Below are positions 34,409 to 43,471 of a stretch of DNA of 64,000 nt, piece by piece. The notes beneath the pieces were generated by a model that saw only the letters and a list, made by a program, of their open reading frames with translations, searched no databases and was not told where the DNA came from. This DNA comes from CAWDLX01 sp963753485. GTDB lineage: Bacteria; Actinomycetota; Actinomycetes; Mycobacteriales; Micromonosporaceae. A program made the translations under genes and the position numbers. Numbering within the stretch: the first letter of the stretch is position 1; each line of letters opens with the position of its first letter. The stretch spans positions 726,226 to 790,225 of the forward strand of contig CAVWCL010000001.1 of assembly GCA_963753485.1 (NCBI GenBank), written 5' to 3'.

Positions 34409-35635
34409 TCACACCGTCACTGCCATCAGGTCAGCGAGTTCGGCCAATGCCGGCGGCGCAGTGCCCCTGGTCCGGCGCAGCACGTTGGTGACGAGTTCGT
34501 GGGCGATCGGGCGGCAGCGGATCTCGCTGGGCGCCAGCCGGTCGGCGTCGATCAGGCTCTCGGTGGCCCGGCTGATCTCGCCGATCTGGGTCAGTGCCCG
34601 CGAGTAGTCGAGCAGATGGTGGGCCCGGCGCTCGGGCATCATGCCGGCGAAGTCCTCGGGCGCGATGGTGTCGTGGGTCGCGACCGCCCGTGCGCCTTCG
34701 CCGAGCTCGACATCGGCCGCGAGCCGGTGGAACGTCACGTTGGTGGGCCCGAAGTTGGTGGCGTAGTAGTTCTCGTCGCCGCCCAGCTGCTTGGCCGCTT
34801 CGCCGGCGGCCACCAGGAGGTCGTTGACTGTGGCCGCGTCGCCCAGGCGGGCGGCCGCCATCGCGGCCTGCAGCAACAGGATGCCGTAGACCGAGAGCCG
34901 CTCGGGTGTCGCATCCCGACCGCGGGCCGGCGCCAGCTGGTTGGCGATATTGACATTGATCTCCAGCGCCGGCCGGAATCGACCCAGCGCCGCCAGCGCC
35001 GCCGCCACCCGGGCCACCGAGAGACCGGAGAGCAGATCGTCCTCCGCCCGCTGGCAGGCCGCCATCGCACGGTCCGCGGCGAGCCAGGCGAGATCGTTCT
35101 TCCCCAGCTTGCGCAGGCTCGACGAGGCGATCTGGTAGATCTGGCCCAGCAACCGGGCCGCGTCGCGGCCGTGCTCGTCGCGGTAGCAGGCATTCGCCGC
35201 CTGCGCGTCGCGCAGCAGCCGCGGCAGCATCCGGGCGAGCACGCCGTACTTGGAGTGCTGGTAGGTGAGCCATGCGTGCCCGACCGCCTTGGTCAGTTCG
35301 GGCAGCGCGGGCGCACTCGACGGCGGCACGTAGAACGTGCTGATCTTGTCGTAGTTCTCCAGCGCGGTTCTGATCTCCTCGACCTCAACCTGGTCGATAC
35401 AGGTCACCGCGTCCGGCCGGCGTACCGCGTCCTTGTCCATGAGCAGTTGCACATCGAGTTGCAGTACGTCGGCGATCTCATAGATGACCGAGAACCGATC
35501 GAGCCGGCGAACCCCGCGCTCCACCTTGTCCACCCAGCTCTTGGACTTGCCGAGGCGATCGGCGAAGAGCTGTTGGGACATCTTGCGGCGGTTGCGCCAG
35601 TACGCGACCCGGCGACCGACTGGCTGCTCGTCCAC
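34409..35635 (-). CDS. XRE-family transcriptional regulator with helical repeat C-terminus
   Basis: A 408-aa protein. The N-terminal helix-turn-helix (residues ~8-65) reads RVAYWRNRRKMSQQLFADRL then SKSWVDKVERGVRRLDRFSV. The rest is Ala-rich antiparallel helices resembling TPR repeats (residues ~130-400), the architecture of many actinobacterial regulators linked to morphogenesis or antibiotic control. GTG 35635 has GGGGGAGGAG 6 nt before it. It is divergent from the prim-pol gene, sharing an upstream region with an 11-bp palindrome at 35823. Confidence 0.8.
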   Translation of the reverse strand: MDEQPVGRRVAYWRNRRKMSQQLFADRLGKSKSWVDKVERGVRRLDRFSVIYEIADVLQLDVQLLMDKDAVRRPDAVTCIDQVEVEEIRTALENYDKISTFYVPPSSAPALPELTKAVGHAWLTYQHSKYGVLARMLPRLLRDAQAANACYRDEHGRDAARLLGQIYQIASSSLRKLGKNDLAWLAADRAMAACQRAEDDLLSGLSVARVAAALAALGRFRPALEINVNIANQLAPARGRDATPERLSVYGILLLQAAMAAARLGDAATVNDLLVAAGEAAKQLGGDENYYATNFGPTNVTFHRLAADVELGEGARAVATHDTIAPEDFAGMMPERRAHHLLDYSRALTQIGEISRATESLIDADRLAPSEIRCRPIAHELVTNVLRRTRGTAPPALAELADLMAVTV

Positions 35636-35822
35636 GAGGATCTCCTCCCCCTGGTCTGTGCGCTACCGCTGGGCGCCCGCCGGGCCCGCAACCGGTAGTT
35701 CTGTGTGGGGCCTGCTGCTGGCCCGTTCGGTTCGGTCCGGGTCTCCCCCAGGTACCCGGATCGCGGCCGGCTCGCACACGATGTGCGGCGCGGCCACCCG
35801 TCTCGCTCGTACCACCTACATA

Positions 35823-35833
35823 TGCAACTTGCA
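35823..35833. promoter_or_regulatory. Candidate operator palindrome
   Basis: TGCAACTTGCA is a perfect 5-bp inverted repeat around one base. It lies in AT-richer DNA between the divergent XRE regulator and prim-pol genes. XRE proteins often bind such short palindromes, so autoregulation is plausible. There is one copy only, so support is weak. Confidence 0.35.
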
Positions 35834-35887
35834 AAACGCGCTCTCTGGTCGCAACGACCTAACGGGTAGAGAGTGACGGAGCTTCAT

Positions 35888-36511
35888 ATGTTTCGAGGTG
35901 CCCGCACGATGAACCTGACCGATCGTTGGCAACGATCGACATTGCGCCGCGCCGCGCACCGGTACGCCGAGCATGGCTGGGCCGTCGTGCCCGGCGCCTT
36001 TCTCGCCGGCGACCGCTTCCGGTGTGGTCAGCTCTGCCCCACGGTGGGCTGCCATCCAGCGCTTGACAACTGGTCGGCGGCGGCCTCGGTCGACCCGACG
36101 GATGTCGACGACTGGTGGCGGACGGCCCCGTTCTCGGTGCTGCTCGCCACCGGTGGCGCCTTCGATGTCATCGAGGTGCCCGCGCGGCTGGGCATGCCCG
36201 CGGTGGCCGCGCGCGCCGTGGGTCCCACCGTCGTGTCGCCGACCGGACGCTGGATGTTCCTCGTCCGAGCCGGCCATGCGCTGCGACCGGAGCTGGCCGC
36301 GCAGCTCGACGTGGTGATCCACCGCGCCGGCTCGTGGATCGCCGCACCGCCGACCCGCTCCCCGGAGGGCCGGGTGCGCTGGGCCGTGCACCCTTCGGTC
36401 ACCGGGTGGGCGGTGCCCGACCCGTACGCGGTGCAGGAGCAGCTGCTGGCGCGCGCGCCGGTGGCGCCGACGTTCGCCACCAGCTCGACCCGCCTCGGGC
36501 GGGCCGCGTAG
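35888..36511 (+). CDS. Bifunctional primase/polymerase (prim-pol) N-terminal-like protein
   Basis: A ~207-aa protein of the actinobacterial prim-pol-like family: LRRAAHRYAEHGWAVVPGAF at the N-terminus, then DVDDWWRTAPFSVLLATGG and a His in DVVIHRAGSWIAAPP. Real prim-pol domains have a DxD...H active site. Here the acidic pair is not clear, and the protein is short and stand-alone, as in many Streptomyces copies of unknown use. Start is ATG 35888 (GGAG upstream) or ATG 35909 (MNLTDRW). Confidence 0.65.
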   Translation: MFRGARTMNLTDRWQRSTLRRAAHRYAEHGWAVVPGAFLAGDRFRCGQLCPTVGCHPALDNWSAAASVDPTDVDDWWRTAPFSVLLATGGAFDVIEVPARLGMPAVAARAVGPTVVSPTGRWMFLVRAGHALRPELAAQLDVVIHRAGSWIAAPPTRSPEGRVRWAVHPSVTGWAVPDPYAVQEQLLARAPVAPTFATSSTRLGRAA

Positions 36512-36603
36512 GTGCACAGCAGACTCCCAGCCTGCCACCAGGCTGTGTACACGTGCGGCCCCCACCCTGAGATCACTGACCAGCCGCAGCAAGGGAGTTC
36601 GAC

Positions 36604-36918
36604 ATGTCGGTCGCGGAAGTCACCATGACACCCAACGGCGTCTGGGTCACGGCCATGCTGCGCCCGGCCGGCGAACTCGCGGGACGGGCGATCGAGTGCT
36701 TCGTCGACGAGATCATGGCGCTCGCGCAGCGGGCCACCATCGTGATCGTCAACCTGGTCGCGGCGACCGTGCCCAAGCCGGCCGCGCTGGCGCGCGCTCT
36801 GCGCCGCCCGGGGGCGGTCCTCTCCGGACCCGACCGGGCGCTCCTGCTGGTGGGTGCGGACCCGGATCTGCTGGCCGAGCTGCGCCGTCAAGGCGGAGAG
36901 ATCGCGACACTCCCGTGA
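36604..36918 (+). CDS. Small STAS-like protein
   Basis: A 104-aa protein. The pattern MTPNGVWVTAMLRPAGELAG, a long helix, TIVIVNLVAATVPKPAALARAL and RALLLVGADPDLLAELRRQG fits the alternating beta-alpha STAS fold of anti-sigma-factor antagonists, although the usual phosphorylatable Ser is not obvious. Clear AGGGAG precedes ATG 36604. It converges on the roadblock gene. A regulatory or scaffold role is likely; the assignment is tentative. Confidence 0.5.
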   Translation: MSVAEVTMTPNGVWVTAMLRPAGELAGRAIECFVDEIMALAQRATIVIVNLVAATVPKPAALARALRRPGAVLSGPDRALLLVGADPDLLAELRRQGGEIATLP

Positions 36919-36921
36919 GCG

Positions 36922-37356
36922 TCAGAAGCCGACCGTCGACTTCAGCTCCTCGATCAGCTGCGGCGAGATGACCTCGCCGGCACGGTTGGCGAAGACCGCC
37001 ATCTCGTAGGCGAGGTTGCCCAGGTTGGCCCTTCGGGACGCCAGCACGCCGAGCGTCGCACCCACGCTGATCGAGCTGACCAACAGGTAGCCCTGGTCGA
37101 GATCGATGATGACCTTGTTCGGGGCCCCGAGATCGTAAATCTTTCCGGCCCCGTGTGCGAGCGAGATGATCGCTGACGTGATGGCGGCGAGTCGGTCGGC
37201 GCTGGACCGGTCGAGCTTGTTGGACATGGCGATCAGCAGGCCGTCGGCCGACACCGCGATCGCGTCGACCACCTCCGGGGTGTTCGCGGCGAACTGGCTC
37301 AACAGCCAGTTGAACTGCTGTGCCTCACTGCTCAGGTGTTCCGCGTATACCGTCAT
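36922..37356 (-). CDS. Roadblock/LC7 domain protein (CvnB-like)
   Basis: A 144-aa roadblock/LC7 protein: LSQFAANTPEVVDAIAVSADGLLIAMS, then DRLAAITSAIISLAHGAG and a final Leu-rich helix. In actinobacterial conservons (cvn) this protein works with a NIT-domain sensor kinase, a DUF742 protein and a small GTPase. ATG 37356 overlaps the kinase stop (ATGA). The usual DUF742 and GTPase genes do not follow: the next gene is on the other strand. Confidence 0.87.
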   Translation of the reverse strand: MTVYAEHLSSEAQQFNWLLSQFAANTPEVVDAIAVSADGLLIAMSNKLDRSSADRLAAITSAIISLAHGAGKIYDLGAPNKVIIDLDQGYLLVSSISVGATLGVLASRRANLGNLAYEMAVFANRAGEVISPQLIEELKSTVGF

Positions 37357-39800
37357 TGGGCCTCCTCCGCTGAGGCGCGCGGGTCCTCGCCGCGGGAGAG
37401 CCCGGCGAGGTAGTCGTTGACGGCTTCGCGTTCGGCCTCGGGATCGCGCGGCCGCAACACCTCGGTCGGCTCCTCCACCGGGAACTCCACCTCGGTCATC
37501 AGGTGGCGTCCGGGCAACCGGCGGGTCAGTCCGCGATGGGTCAGCGGAGCTTCATCGCCGCGACCGCCGTTGGCCGCCGTCGCGGCTGGTTCCAAGCCCT
37601 CGGCCGGGGTGACGATGCGGCGGGGAAGGCCATGTGAGCCCTCGGCCGGCCCCTTCGGTGCGAACGCCGCCGGCGGCTCGGCGGCCGCGGGGTCACGGGT
37701 CACGTCCACGGAGGCGAGGCTAGCGCGTCCGATCGCCGAAGGAGACATCACGGCCTCAGGTTCGGCGCCCGATCCGCTGGTCGGTTCGTCCCGCTCCCCG
37801 TGGGCGCGCGGGCCGGCGGAGCCGATCGCGACCAGCTCCGGCGAGGTGGCAAACCAGGCGAACGGCTCATCCGACACGTCGACCTCGATGGCGTCGATCG
37901 CGTCGAGGGCGGGGTGCGGCGCCGGCCGCCGGGTACGCAGCGGCGCCGGCGGCAGGCCCACGATCGGGCCGACGGTCAACAGCCGCGTCGGCACCCGCAC
38001 GTGCGCCGTGATGCCCCGGCCTTCGGAGGGCTCGAGGCGTACGTCGAAGCCGTGCCGGCGGGCCAGCCGCCCGACGACGAACAAGCCGAGCACCGTGGTC
38101 GGCGCCAACTCGAGGCGCTCGCGTTCGACCAGCCGGCGATTCTCCTCGTCGAGGCGGGCCGCGCTCATGCCCAGGCCGTGATCGACGATGACCAGGTGGC
38201 ACTCCTCGGCGAGGGTCGCGGCGATGGTGACCGAGCTACCCGGGGGCGAGAAGTTGGTGGCATTCTCCAGCAGTTCAGCGAGGAGCAGGCGCAGGTCGCC
38301 GACGACCGTCGAGTTCACCGCCACCGTGCTGATCTCACCGATCTCGACCGCCCGGAATCCCTCGATCTCCGCCAACGCCGACCGGATGATGTCGATGAGC
38401 GGCGTCGGCGCGCCCGACACCACCTGGTCGATCGTGCCCGAGACCACGAGCAGGCTGTCGGCGCTGCGGCGCAGCCGGGTGGCCAGATGATCGAGCCGGT
38501 ACAGCCGCTGCAACAGTTCCGGGCTGCGCTCATTGCGCTCGAGGTCGTCGATGACCGTGAGCTGGCGGCCCACGAGGTTCTGGGTCCGTCGCGCGATGTT
38601 GGCGAACATGACGGCCACGTTGCGCCGTGAGGAGGTCTGGCGTTCCAGGAGCAGCGCGGCCGTGGCCTGGACCCGGTTGAGGGCGGTCGCCAGCTCGCCG
38701 ATCTCGTCGGAACTGCGCACGTCGACCGCGGCCAGGCGTGGTGGCGCCGGGTCCAAGAGGTCGGAGTCGGCGACCCGGACGAGCTCGGCCCGCGACAGCT
38801 CGGCCACCACACCGGCCGCCCGGGTGAGCCGGCGCAGCGGGCGCGATATCGACGTACTCACCGTCGTGCCCAGCGCAATGACGGTGGCCAGCAATGCGGC
38901 CGCCGCGGCGGCGACCCCCCACGCGGTGATCTGTGCCGCCGAGGCTCGGCTCTGGGCGGCGGTGGCGATGTCGCGAGCCACCCGGTCCTGGGCCAGCCGG
39001 CGCAGTCCGGTATAGGTGACGGCCGCGGTCAGCGCGCCCGAGACGTCGGCGACCGAGCTCGGACGGCCGGACGCGGTCAGCTCGTTGATCAGCTGGCGGA
39101 TCCGCTGGCCCGCGGCGCCCTCCTGGACGGTGTCGACCAGGGCGGCCTCGCTCGGCTCGACCAGGTCATGGAAGCGGCGCAGGTTCTGCTCGTCGGCGGT
39201 GACCGCGGCGGTGAGCAGCGTGCTCAGCGCCGGGTCGGCCGCGGAGGCCACGAGCAGGGCACCGACGCTGCACGCCTCTTCGTTGGAGCGCATCAACGAG
39301 TCCAGCGCTCCGAGCTGTCCGATGCCCGCTGCGTCCGCCCCGAGCGGCTGGGTGAGCCGCAGCGCGTCGAGCAGGGACGCGGTGGCCGCCCGGTACGCGC
39401 CGTAGGTCGCCCGGGCCGAGATGGCCCGGCTCAGCACGGCCGTGCGCACCCCGACCAGCCCGTCCAGCGCCGGGGTGGCGGCCCGCATGACGTCGGCGGC
39501 CTGCGGGTTGCGCCGCAACTGGGCGGTCTCGTTGACCGCGACCTGGCTCTGCACCAACAGCGTACTGGTGTCCAATGTGGGCGTTGCCAGATAGCCCAGC
39601 GCCAGCAGGCGCTCCTGCTGCAACGCCTGGATGAGCGCGCCCACGTCGCGCGCGGTGGTGGCGGTGCGGGCGGTGACGCCGGCCGAGCGGGCCTGCGCGA
39701 TCCGCTCGGCGGTAAACGGCACCAGCACCAGCGCCACCGCCGCCAGCGGGATCACCAGCAGCAGGCCGAGCTTCTGCCGGATGCCCAGCCTAGAAAGCAT
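37353..39800 (-). CDS. NIT/HAMP sensor histidine kinase (CvnA-like)
   Basis: A 815-aa membrane kinase. It has an N-terminal transmembrane segment (KLGLLLVIPLAAVALVLV), an extracellular nitrate/nitrite-sensing-type helical domain (to ~310), a second transmembrane segment, then HAMP (TVSTSISRPLRRLTRAAG). The H-box-like LDHLATRLRRSADSLLV is near 436, and the ATPase part has LLLAELLENATNFSPPG. The ~200-residue C-terminal tail is disordered and Pro/Glu-rich. The kinase regulates the roadblock protein encoded next, by analogy with conservons. ATG 39800 overlaps the upstream sensor gene by 11 nt. Confidence 0.87.
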   Translation of the reverse strand: MLSRLGIRQKLGLLLVIPLAAVALVLVPFTAERIAQARSAGVTARTATTARDVGALIQALQQERLLALGYLATPTLDTSTLLVQSQVAVNETAQLRRNPQAADVMRAATPALDGLVGVRTAVLSRAISARATYGAYRAATASLLDALRLTQPLGADAAGIGQLGALDSLMRSNEEACSVGALLVASAADPALSTLLTAAVTADEQNLRRFHDLVEPSEAALVDTVQEGAAGQRIRQLINELTASGRPSSVADVSGALTAAVTYTGLRRLAQDRVARDIATAAQSRASAAQITAWGVAAAAAALLATVIALGTTVSTSISRPLRRLTRAAGVVAELSRAELVRVADSDLLDPAPPRLAAVDVRSSDEIGELATALNRVQATAALLLERQTSSRRNVAVMFANIARRTQNLVGRQLTVIDDLERNERSPELLQRLYRLDHLATRLRRSADSLLVVSGTIDQVVSGAPTPLIDIIRSALAEIEGFRAVEIGEISTVAVNSTVVGDLRLLLAELLENATNFSPPGSSVTIAATLAEECHLVIVDHGLGMSAARLDEENRRLVERERLELAPTTVLGLFVVGRLARRHGFDVRLEPSEGRGITAHVRVPTRLLTVGPIVGLPPAPLRTRRPAPHPALDAIDAIEVDVSDEPFAWFATSPELVAIGSAGPRAHGERDEPTSGSGAEPEAVMSPSAIGRASLASVDVTRDPAAAEPPAAFAPKGPAEGSHGLPRRIVTPAEGLEPAATAANGGRGDEAPLTHRGLTRRLPGRHLMTEVEFPVEEPTEVLRPRDPEAEREAVNDYLAGLSRGEDPRASAEEAQ

Positions 39801-40929
39801 GATCCCGACCCCGGGCCCGTGGCCGGACCGCCCGGCCGACATGAACCAGTTCCTCCGAGTCGAGCAGATCCTGGGCACCAGTCACGGAGCTCAGCGAGAC
39901 CTCGTCGCGGCCGGGGTCCGGTCCCTCGACGTAACTCCCGCGCGGCCGGCCAACCAGCAACACCCAGATCATCACCAGACCGGCCAGGCCGGCCAGCCCG
40001 GCCGCGGTCGCGGTGAACCGCCACTGCCCGTTCAGGTCGGCCAGCCGCTGGTCAAGCAACGCCTGCAGCTCACTGAGCAGGAGGTGGGCCAGCGGCGCGG
40101 CGGCGGCGGAGACCCGGCGCGCGTTGGCGGCGAGTTGGGTCGCGTCCGCGCCGGGATCGACGAGCTGGGGCAGCATCGTCGGCGGGGCGAATGCGCCGGC
40201 GGCGGCCATGAAGGCGTCGAGGCGCTGTGCGATGTTGCCACCCAGGCTCGACCGGGAGGTGAACTCGACGCTCTGGGTTAGCCCCGCGCTGACCTGCTCG
40301 GCCGCGGCCGAAACGCCGAACCGGGCGACCGCGGCACGCACCGCATCCTCGCCCGTGAGCTCCTTGCCGCCGGAGAGCGACACCAGGTCGGCGGCGCGAC
40401 TCGAGTAGACCTGGGCATCGGGCAGCCGCACGATGGCGGCGTCCATCACGTAGTAGGAGTCGAGCTCTGGATCGTGGCTGAGATGAGAGGTGTCGCCGGT
40501 GTGGCGCAGCAGCGCGACCGCGAGCGTGACCAGACCCGAGTACGTGTCGTAGGCCGCATGCCCGGTCACCTTCTTGGCGATCGCGGCCCGCACCATGGTG
40601 GTGAGGTCGGCCAGGCCCTCGGTGGTCTGCAGGGTAGGACCATACTCCGAGTCCAGCTCGGCGACCCCCGCCAGCGACTTCTCCAGGCCGGCGGCGTTCA
40701 CCGGCTCGCCGCGTACCGCGGACGACTGGGCGGCCACCAGGTTCCCGATGAGGGACAAAATCGGATGCATGATGGTGGCCCCGTCCGACTCATGCCGTAC
40801 CAGATCGGCCGCGGTCGAGTTGGTGCTGGCCGACTGGCGCACAATCGCACCCACGAGGCCGACCATCGCCAACGCACAGACGATCACGACGGTGATCCGG
40901 ACGGTACGACGAGCGGTCGACGTGGCCAC
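39790..40929 (-). CDS. Membrane sensor-like protein with extracellular helical bundle
   Basis: A 379-aa protein. Hydrophobic segments at both ends (residues ~10-28 and ~308-327) flank a helical extracytoplasmic domain with the HDPELDSYYVMDAAI motif typical of four-helix-bundle sensor domains in actinobacterial kinases. The cytoplasmic tail (50 aa) has no kinase or output domain. It overlaps the kinase gene, so it probably forms part of the same signalling complex. GTG 40929 follows GGGAG. Confidence 0.7.
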   Translation of the reverse strand: MATSTARRTVRITVVIVCALAMVGLVGAIVRQSASTNSTAADLVRHESDGATIMHPILSLIGNLVAAQSSAVRGEPVNAAGLEKSLAGVAELDSEYGPTLQTTEGLADLTTMVRAAIAKKVTGHAAYDTYSGLVTLAVALLRHTGDTSHLSHDPELDSYYVMDAAIVRLPDAQVYSSRAADLVSLSGGKELTGEDAVRAAVARFGVSAAAEQVSAGLTQSVEFTSRSSLGGNIAQRLDAFMAAAGAFAPPTMLPQLVDPGADATQLAANARRVSAAAAPLAHLLLSELQALLDQRLADLNGQWRFTATAAGLAGLAGLVMIWVLLVGRPRGSYVEGPDPGRDEVSLSSVTGAQDLLDSEELVHVGRAVRPRARGRDHAF

Positions 40930-40949
40930 GTCGTCTCCCTTCGAGGGGC

Positions 40950-42233
40950 TTACCTGAGACTCAACGGACGGGTGGTCGCTTCGGCATCGAGGGCGACCGG
41001 TATGACGTCATATGCCGCTTCACCGTGCTGGGCCAGGTCCAACCCGAGGGTTTCGTGGCGGCGGCGTACCCGGTGGCCAACGGCCCGGTTCACCGCCGCG
41101 GCGATGAGGAACGAGGCGGCCAGGGCGAAGCCGGCGACGATGCCGGCGGTGCCCGCCTGGATCCCGAGCAACCGGTAGCTGCCCGAGTAGAACAACCCGT
41201 CGGCCCCGGCCGGATTGACCGCGGTGGTGGCGAAGAGGCCGACGCAGAGACAGCCGATGAGGCCGCCGCCAAGATGGACGGCGGCCACATCGAGCGCGTC
41301 GTCGACGTGGAACCACCGCTTGAGCCCGGCAGCCAGATGGCACCCGACCCCGGCGAGGGCGCCGATCGCCAGCGCCGACACCGAATTCACGAAGCCGGCC
41401 GCCGGCGTGATCGCGACCAGGCCCGAGACCGCACCCGAGGCGGCCCCGAGGACGGTCGGTTTGCCATGCCGGATGCGCTCCGCGACGAGCCAGCCGAGCA
41501 TTCCGGTGGCCGCGGCGGCCTGACTGTTCAGCATCGCCGAGGCGGCGAGCGGGCCGGCCGCGTACGCCGAGCCACCGTTGAAGCCGAGCCAACCGAACCA
41601 CAGCAGCCCGAGCCCGGTCATCACCAGCGGCAGGTTGTGCGGTTGCGACGTGTCCTCGGGCCAGCCCCGCCGCCGGCCCAGGGTGGCGGCCACCGCGATC
41701 GCCGCGGCGCCCGAGCTGATGTGCACCACAGTGCCACCCGCGAAGTCGAGCATCCCCCACCGCGCCGCCCAGCCACGGGGATCGAAGACCCAGTGCGCCA
41801 CCGGGGCGTAGACGAGCAGCGACCAGATGCCGACGAAGGTGAGGTACGCCGGAAAGCGCCACCGTTCCGCCCCGGCACCCAGAATCAGGGCACCGGTGAG
41901 CACCGCGAACATCATCTGGAAGACCGCGTACGCGATGAGCGGTATGCCCCCGACGATGGGGTTCGCGGCGCCCATCGGAATGCCGACGAAACTGGCGTCG
42001 CCGAGGTAGGGATTGTTGCCGCCGAACGCCACCGAGAAGCCGAGCGCGATCCACACCACGCTGACCACGGCCATGCCGGCGAACGCCTGCACGATCACAC
42101 TCAGCACGTTGGTCCGGCGCACCATGCCGCCGTAGAACAAGGCGATGCCGGGGGTCATCAACAGGACCATGGCCGCACTGGCAAGTACCCATGCGGTCGC
42201 CGCGCCGTCCACCGACACGCTCGGCTCAGGCAC
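40950..42233 (-). CDS. amt: Ammonium transporter (Amt family)
   Basis: A 427-aa Amt/AmtB channel for ammonium uptake with about 11 transmembrane helices: ALFYGGMVRRTNVLS, WFGWLGFNGGSAYA and a conserved pore-type HISSGAAAIAV. The C-terminal tail has RRRHETLGLDLAQHGEAAY, the typical PII-contact region. No glnK or glnD follows, unlike many Amt operons. GTG 42233 follows GAGGGGG. The gene lies 20 nt upstream of the sensor protein in the same direction, so it may share transcripts with the NIT-kinase cluster. Confidence 0.9.
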   Translation of the reverse strand: MPEPSVSVDGAATAWVLASAAMVLLMTPGIALFYGGMVRRTNVLSVIVQAFAGMAVVSVVWIALGFSVAFGGNNPYLGDASFVGIPMGAANPIVGGIPLIAYAVFQMMFAVLTGALILGAGAERWRFPAYLTFVGIWSLLVYAPVAHWVFDPRGWAARWGMLDFAGGTVVHISSGAAAIAVAATLGRRRGWPEDTSQPHNLPLVMTGLGLLWFGWLGFNGGSAYAAGPLAASAMLNSQAAAATGMLGWLVAERIRHGKPTVLGAASGAVSGLVAITPAAGFVNSVSALAIGALAGVGCHLAAGLKRWFHVDDALDVAAVHLGGGLIGCLCVGLFATTAVNPAGADGLFYSGSYRLLGIQAGTAGIVAGFALAASFLIAAAVNRAVGHRVRRRHETLGLDLAQHGEAAYDVIPVALDAEATTRPLSLR

Positions 42234-42487
42234 GCGTCATACCCCCTCGGTCCCGGTGCGCGGCCCACCCCGGGACGCCGCTGGTTCTACCTCACCGGAC
42301 GGCGCCCGATCCGGCGATCCCCACTTCCCCTCACGCGGGTTCGACCGGCAGTGTTCAACCCAGGTCATCGTTGCTGCCCAGGGCCCTAAGTGCCACCGGA
42401 GGCGGCCCCTTGGCCAACACACAATGGCTGATCGGCGCCGCCACCTAGGCTGATCGGGCAATCCCACTGCCCGGGAGCGACGCTGCG

Positions 42488-43381
42488 ATGGCATACCGTG
42501 ACCTCGTGGAGCGCTCGGTCAGCGACATCGGGGACGAACTGCAGGCGCTGCCGCCGGCGGCCTTCACCGCGGCGCGCGACCGCTACGTCGCCCAGGCCCG
42601 GGCGGCCGGCGACGCGACGGCGGCGAAGCAGCTCGCCGCCATGAAACGCCCGAGCGTCGGCGCCTGGCTGGTCAACCTCATCGCCCTGCGGCGCCCGGAC
42701 GCGCTGGCGGAGCTGCTGGATCTCGGCGCGGCGATGAGGGCCGCCCAGGCCGACGGGGGCGCCCAACTGCGCGACCTCTCCGCCCGCCGCCGCTGGGAGA
42801 TAGACACCCTTCGTGCGGCCGCCGGCAGCCTGGCGGAGCAGGCCGGCGCGGCGGCGCCCACCCGCGCGCAGCTGGCCGAGGTCGAGGCGACCCTCTCCGC
42901 CGCCCTCGTCGACGACGACCTCGCACGCCGGGTGCGCTCGGGCCGGCTGCTCAAGGCGGCCGGGTACGGCGGCTTCGGCCCACTCGGCAGCGATCAGCCC
43001 AGCAGCGATGCTTCTCGTGGCGATGTCCCGAGCGGCGGCGCCCCGAGGGCCGGCGTCCAGGGCGGCCAGACCGTGGGGTCGCCGACGGCGGTCGCCTCGG
43101 CCGGGCCGAAGGAGCAACCGGCGGGCAGCGAGCGCACGGCGGCCGAGCGGGCCCGCGCCGCTGCGCAGGACCGGGTGGTGGCGGCCCGCCGTACCGTGGC
43201 CGACGCGACCGCGGCGGAGGCCGGGCTGGCCGCCGAGGCCGACCGGATCTCGGCGCAGATCGCGCAGTGGCGCGAACGTCTGGACGACCGGCAGCGCGAA
43301 GCCCGCCAGGCCCGCCAGGCCCGGCTCGCCGCCGAGCGTGAGCTGGCCAGTGCCGAACGCCGGCTGGCCCGCCTGCCCTGA
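42488..43381 (+). CDS. Hypothetical helical/coiled-coil protein
   Basis: A 297-aa Ala/Arg/Glu-rich protein. The N-terminal ~140 residues contain a recurring actinobacterial pattern (LPPAAFTAARDRYVAQARAA then KRPSVGAWLVNLIALRRPDAL). A Gly/Ser/Pro-rich linker follows (170-210), then a C-terminal coiled coil. No enzyme motif or signal peptide. It is followed after 90 nt by the transglutaminase-like gene in the same direction. Function unknown. Confidence 0.65.
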   Translation: MAYRDLVERSVSDIGDELQALPPAAFTAARDRYVAQARAAGDATAAKQLAAMKRPSVGAWLVNLIALRRPDALAELLDLGAAMRAAQADGGAQLRDLSARRRWEIDTLRAAAGSLAEQAGAAAPTRAQLAEVEATLSAALVDDDLARRVRSGRLLKAAGYGGFGPLGSDQPSSDASRGDVPSGGAPRAGVQGGQTVGSPTAVASAGPKEQPAGSERTAAERARAAAQDRVVAARRTVADATAAEAGLAAEADRISAQIAQWRERLDDRQREARQARQARLAAERELASAERRLARLP

Positions 43382-43471
43382 GCGCCCCGCCGGCGATCGT
43401 GGGGCAGCGCAGCCAGTGGTGGCCGACGATGATGAGATCGTCCTGCCGCCGACCCGGAGGGTGCCGCCACC

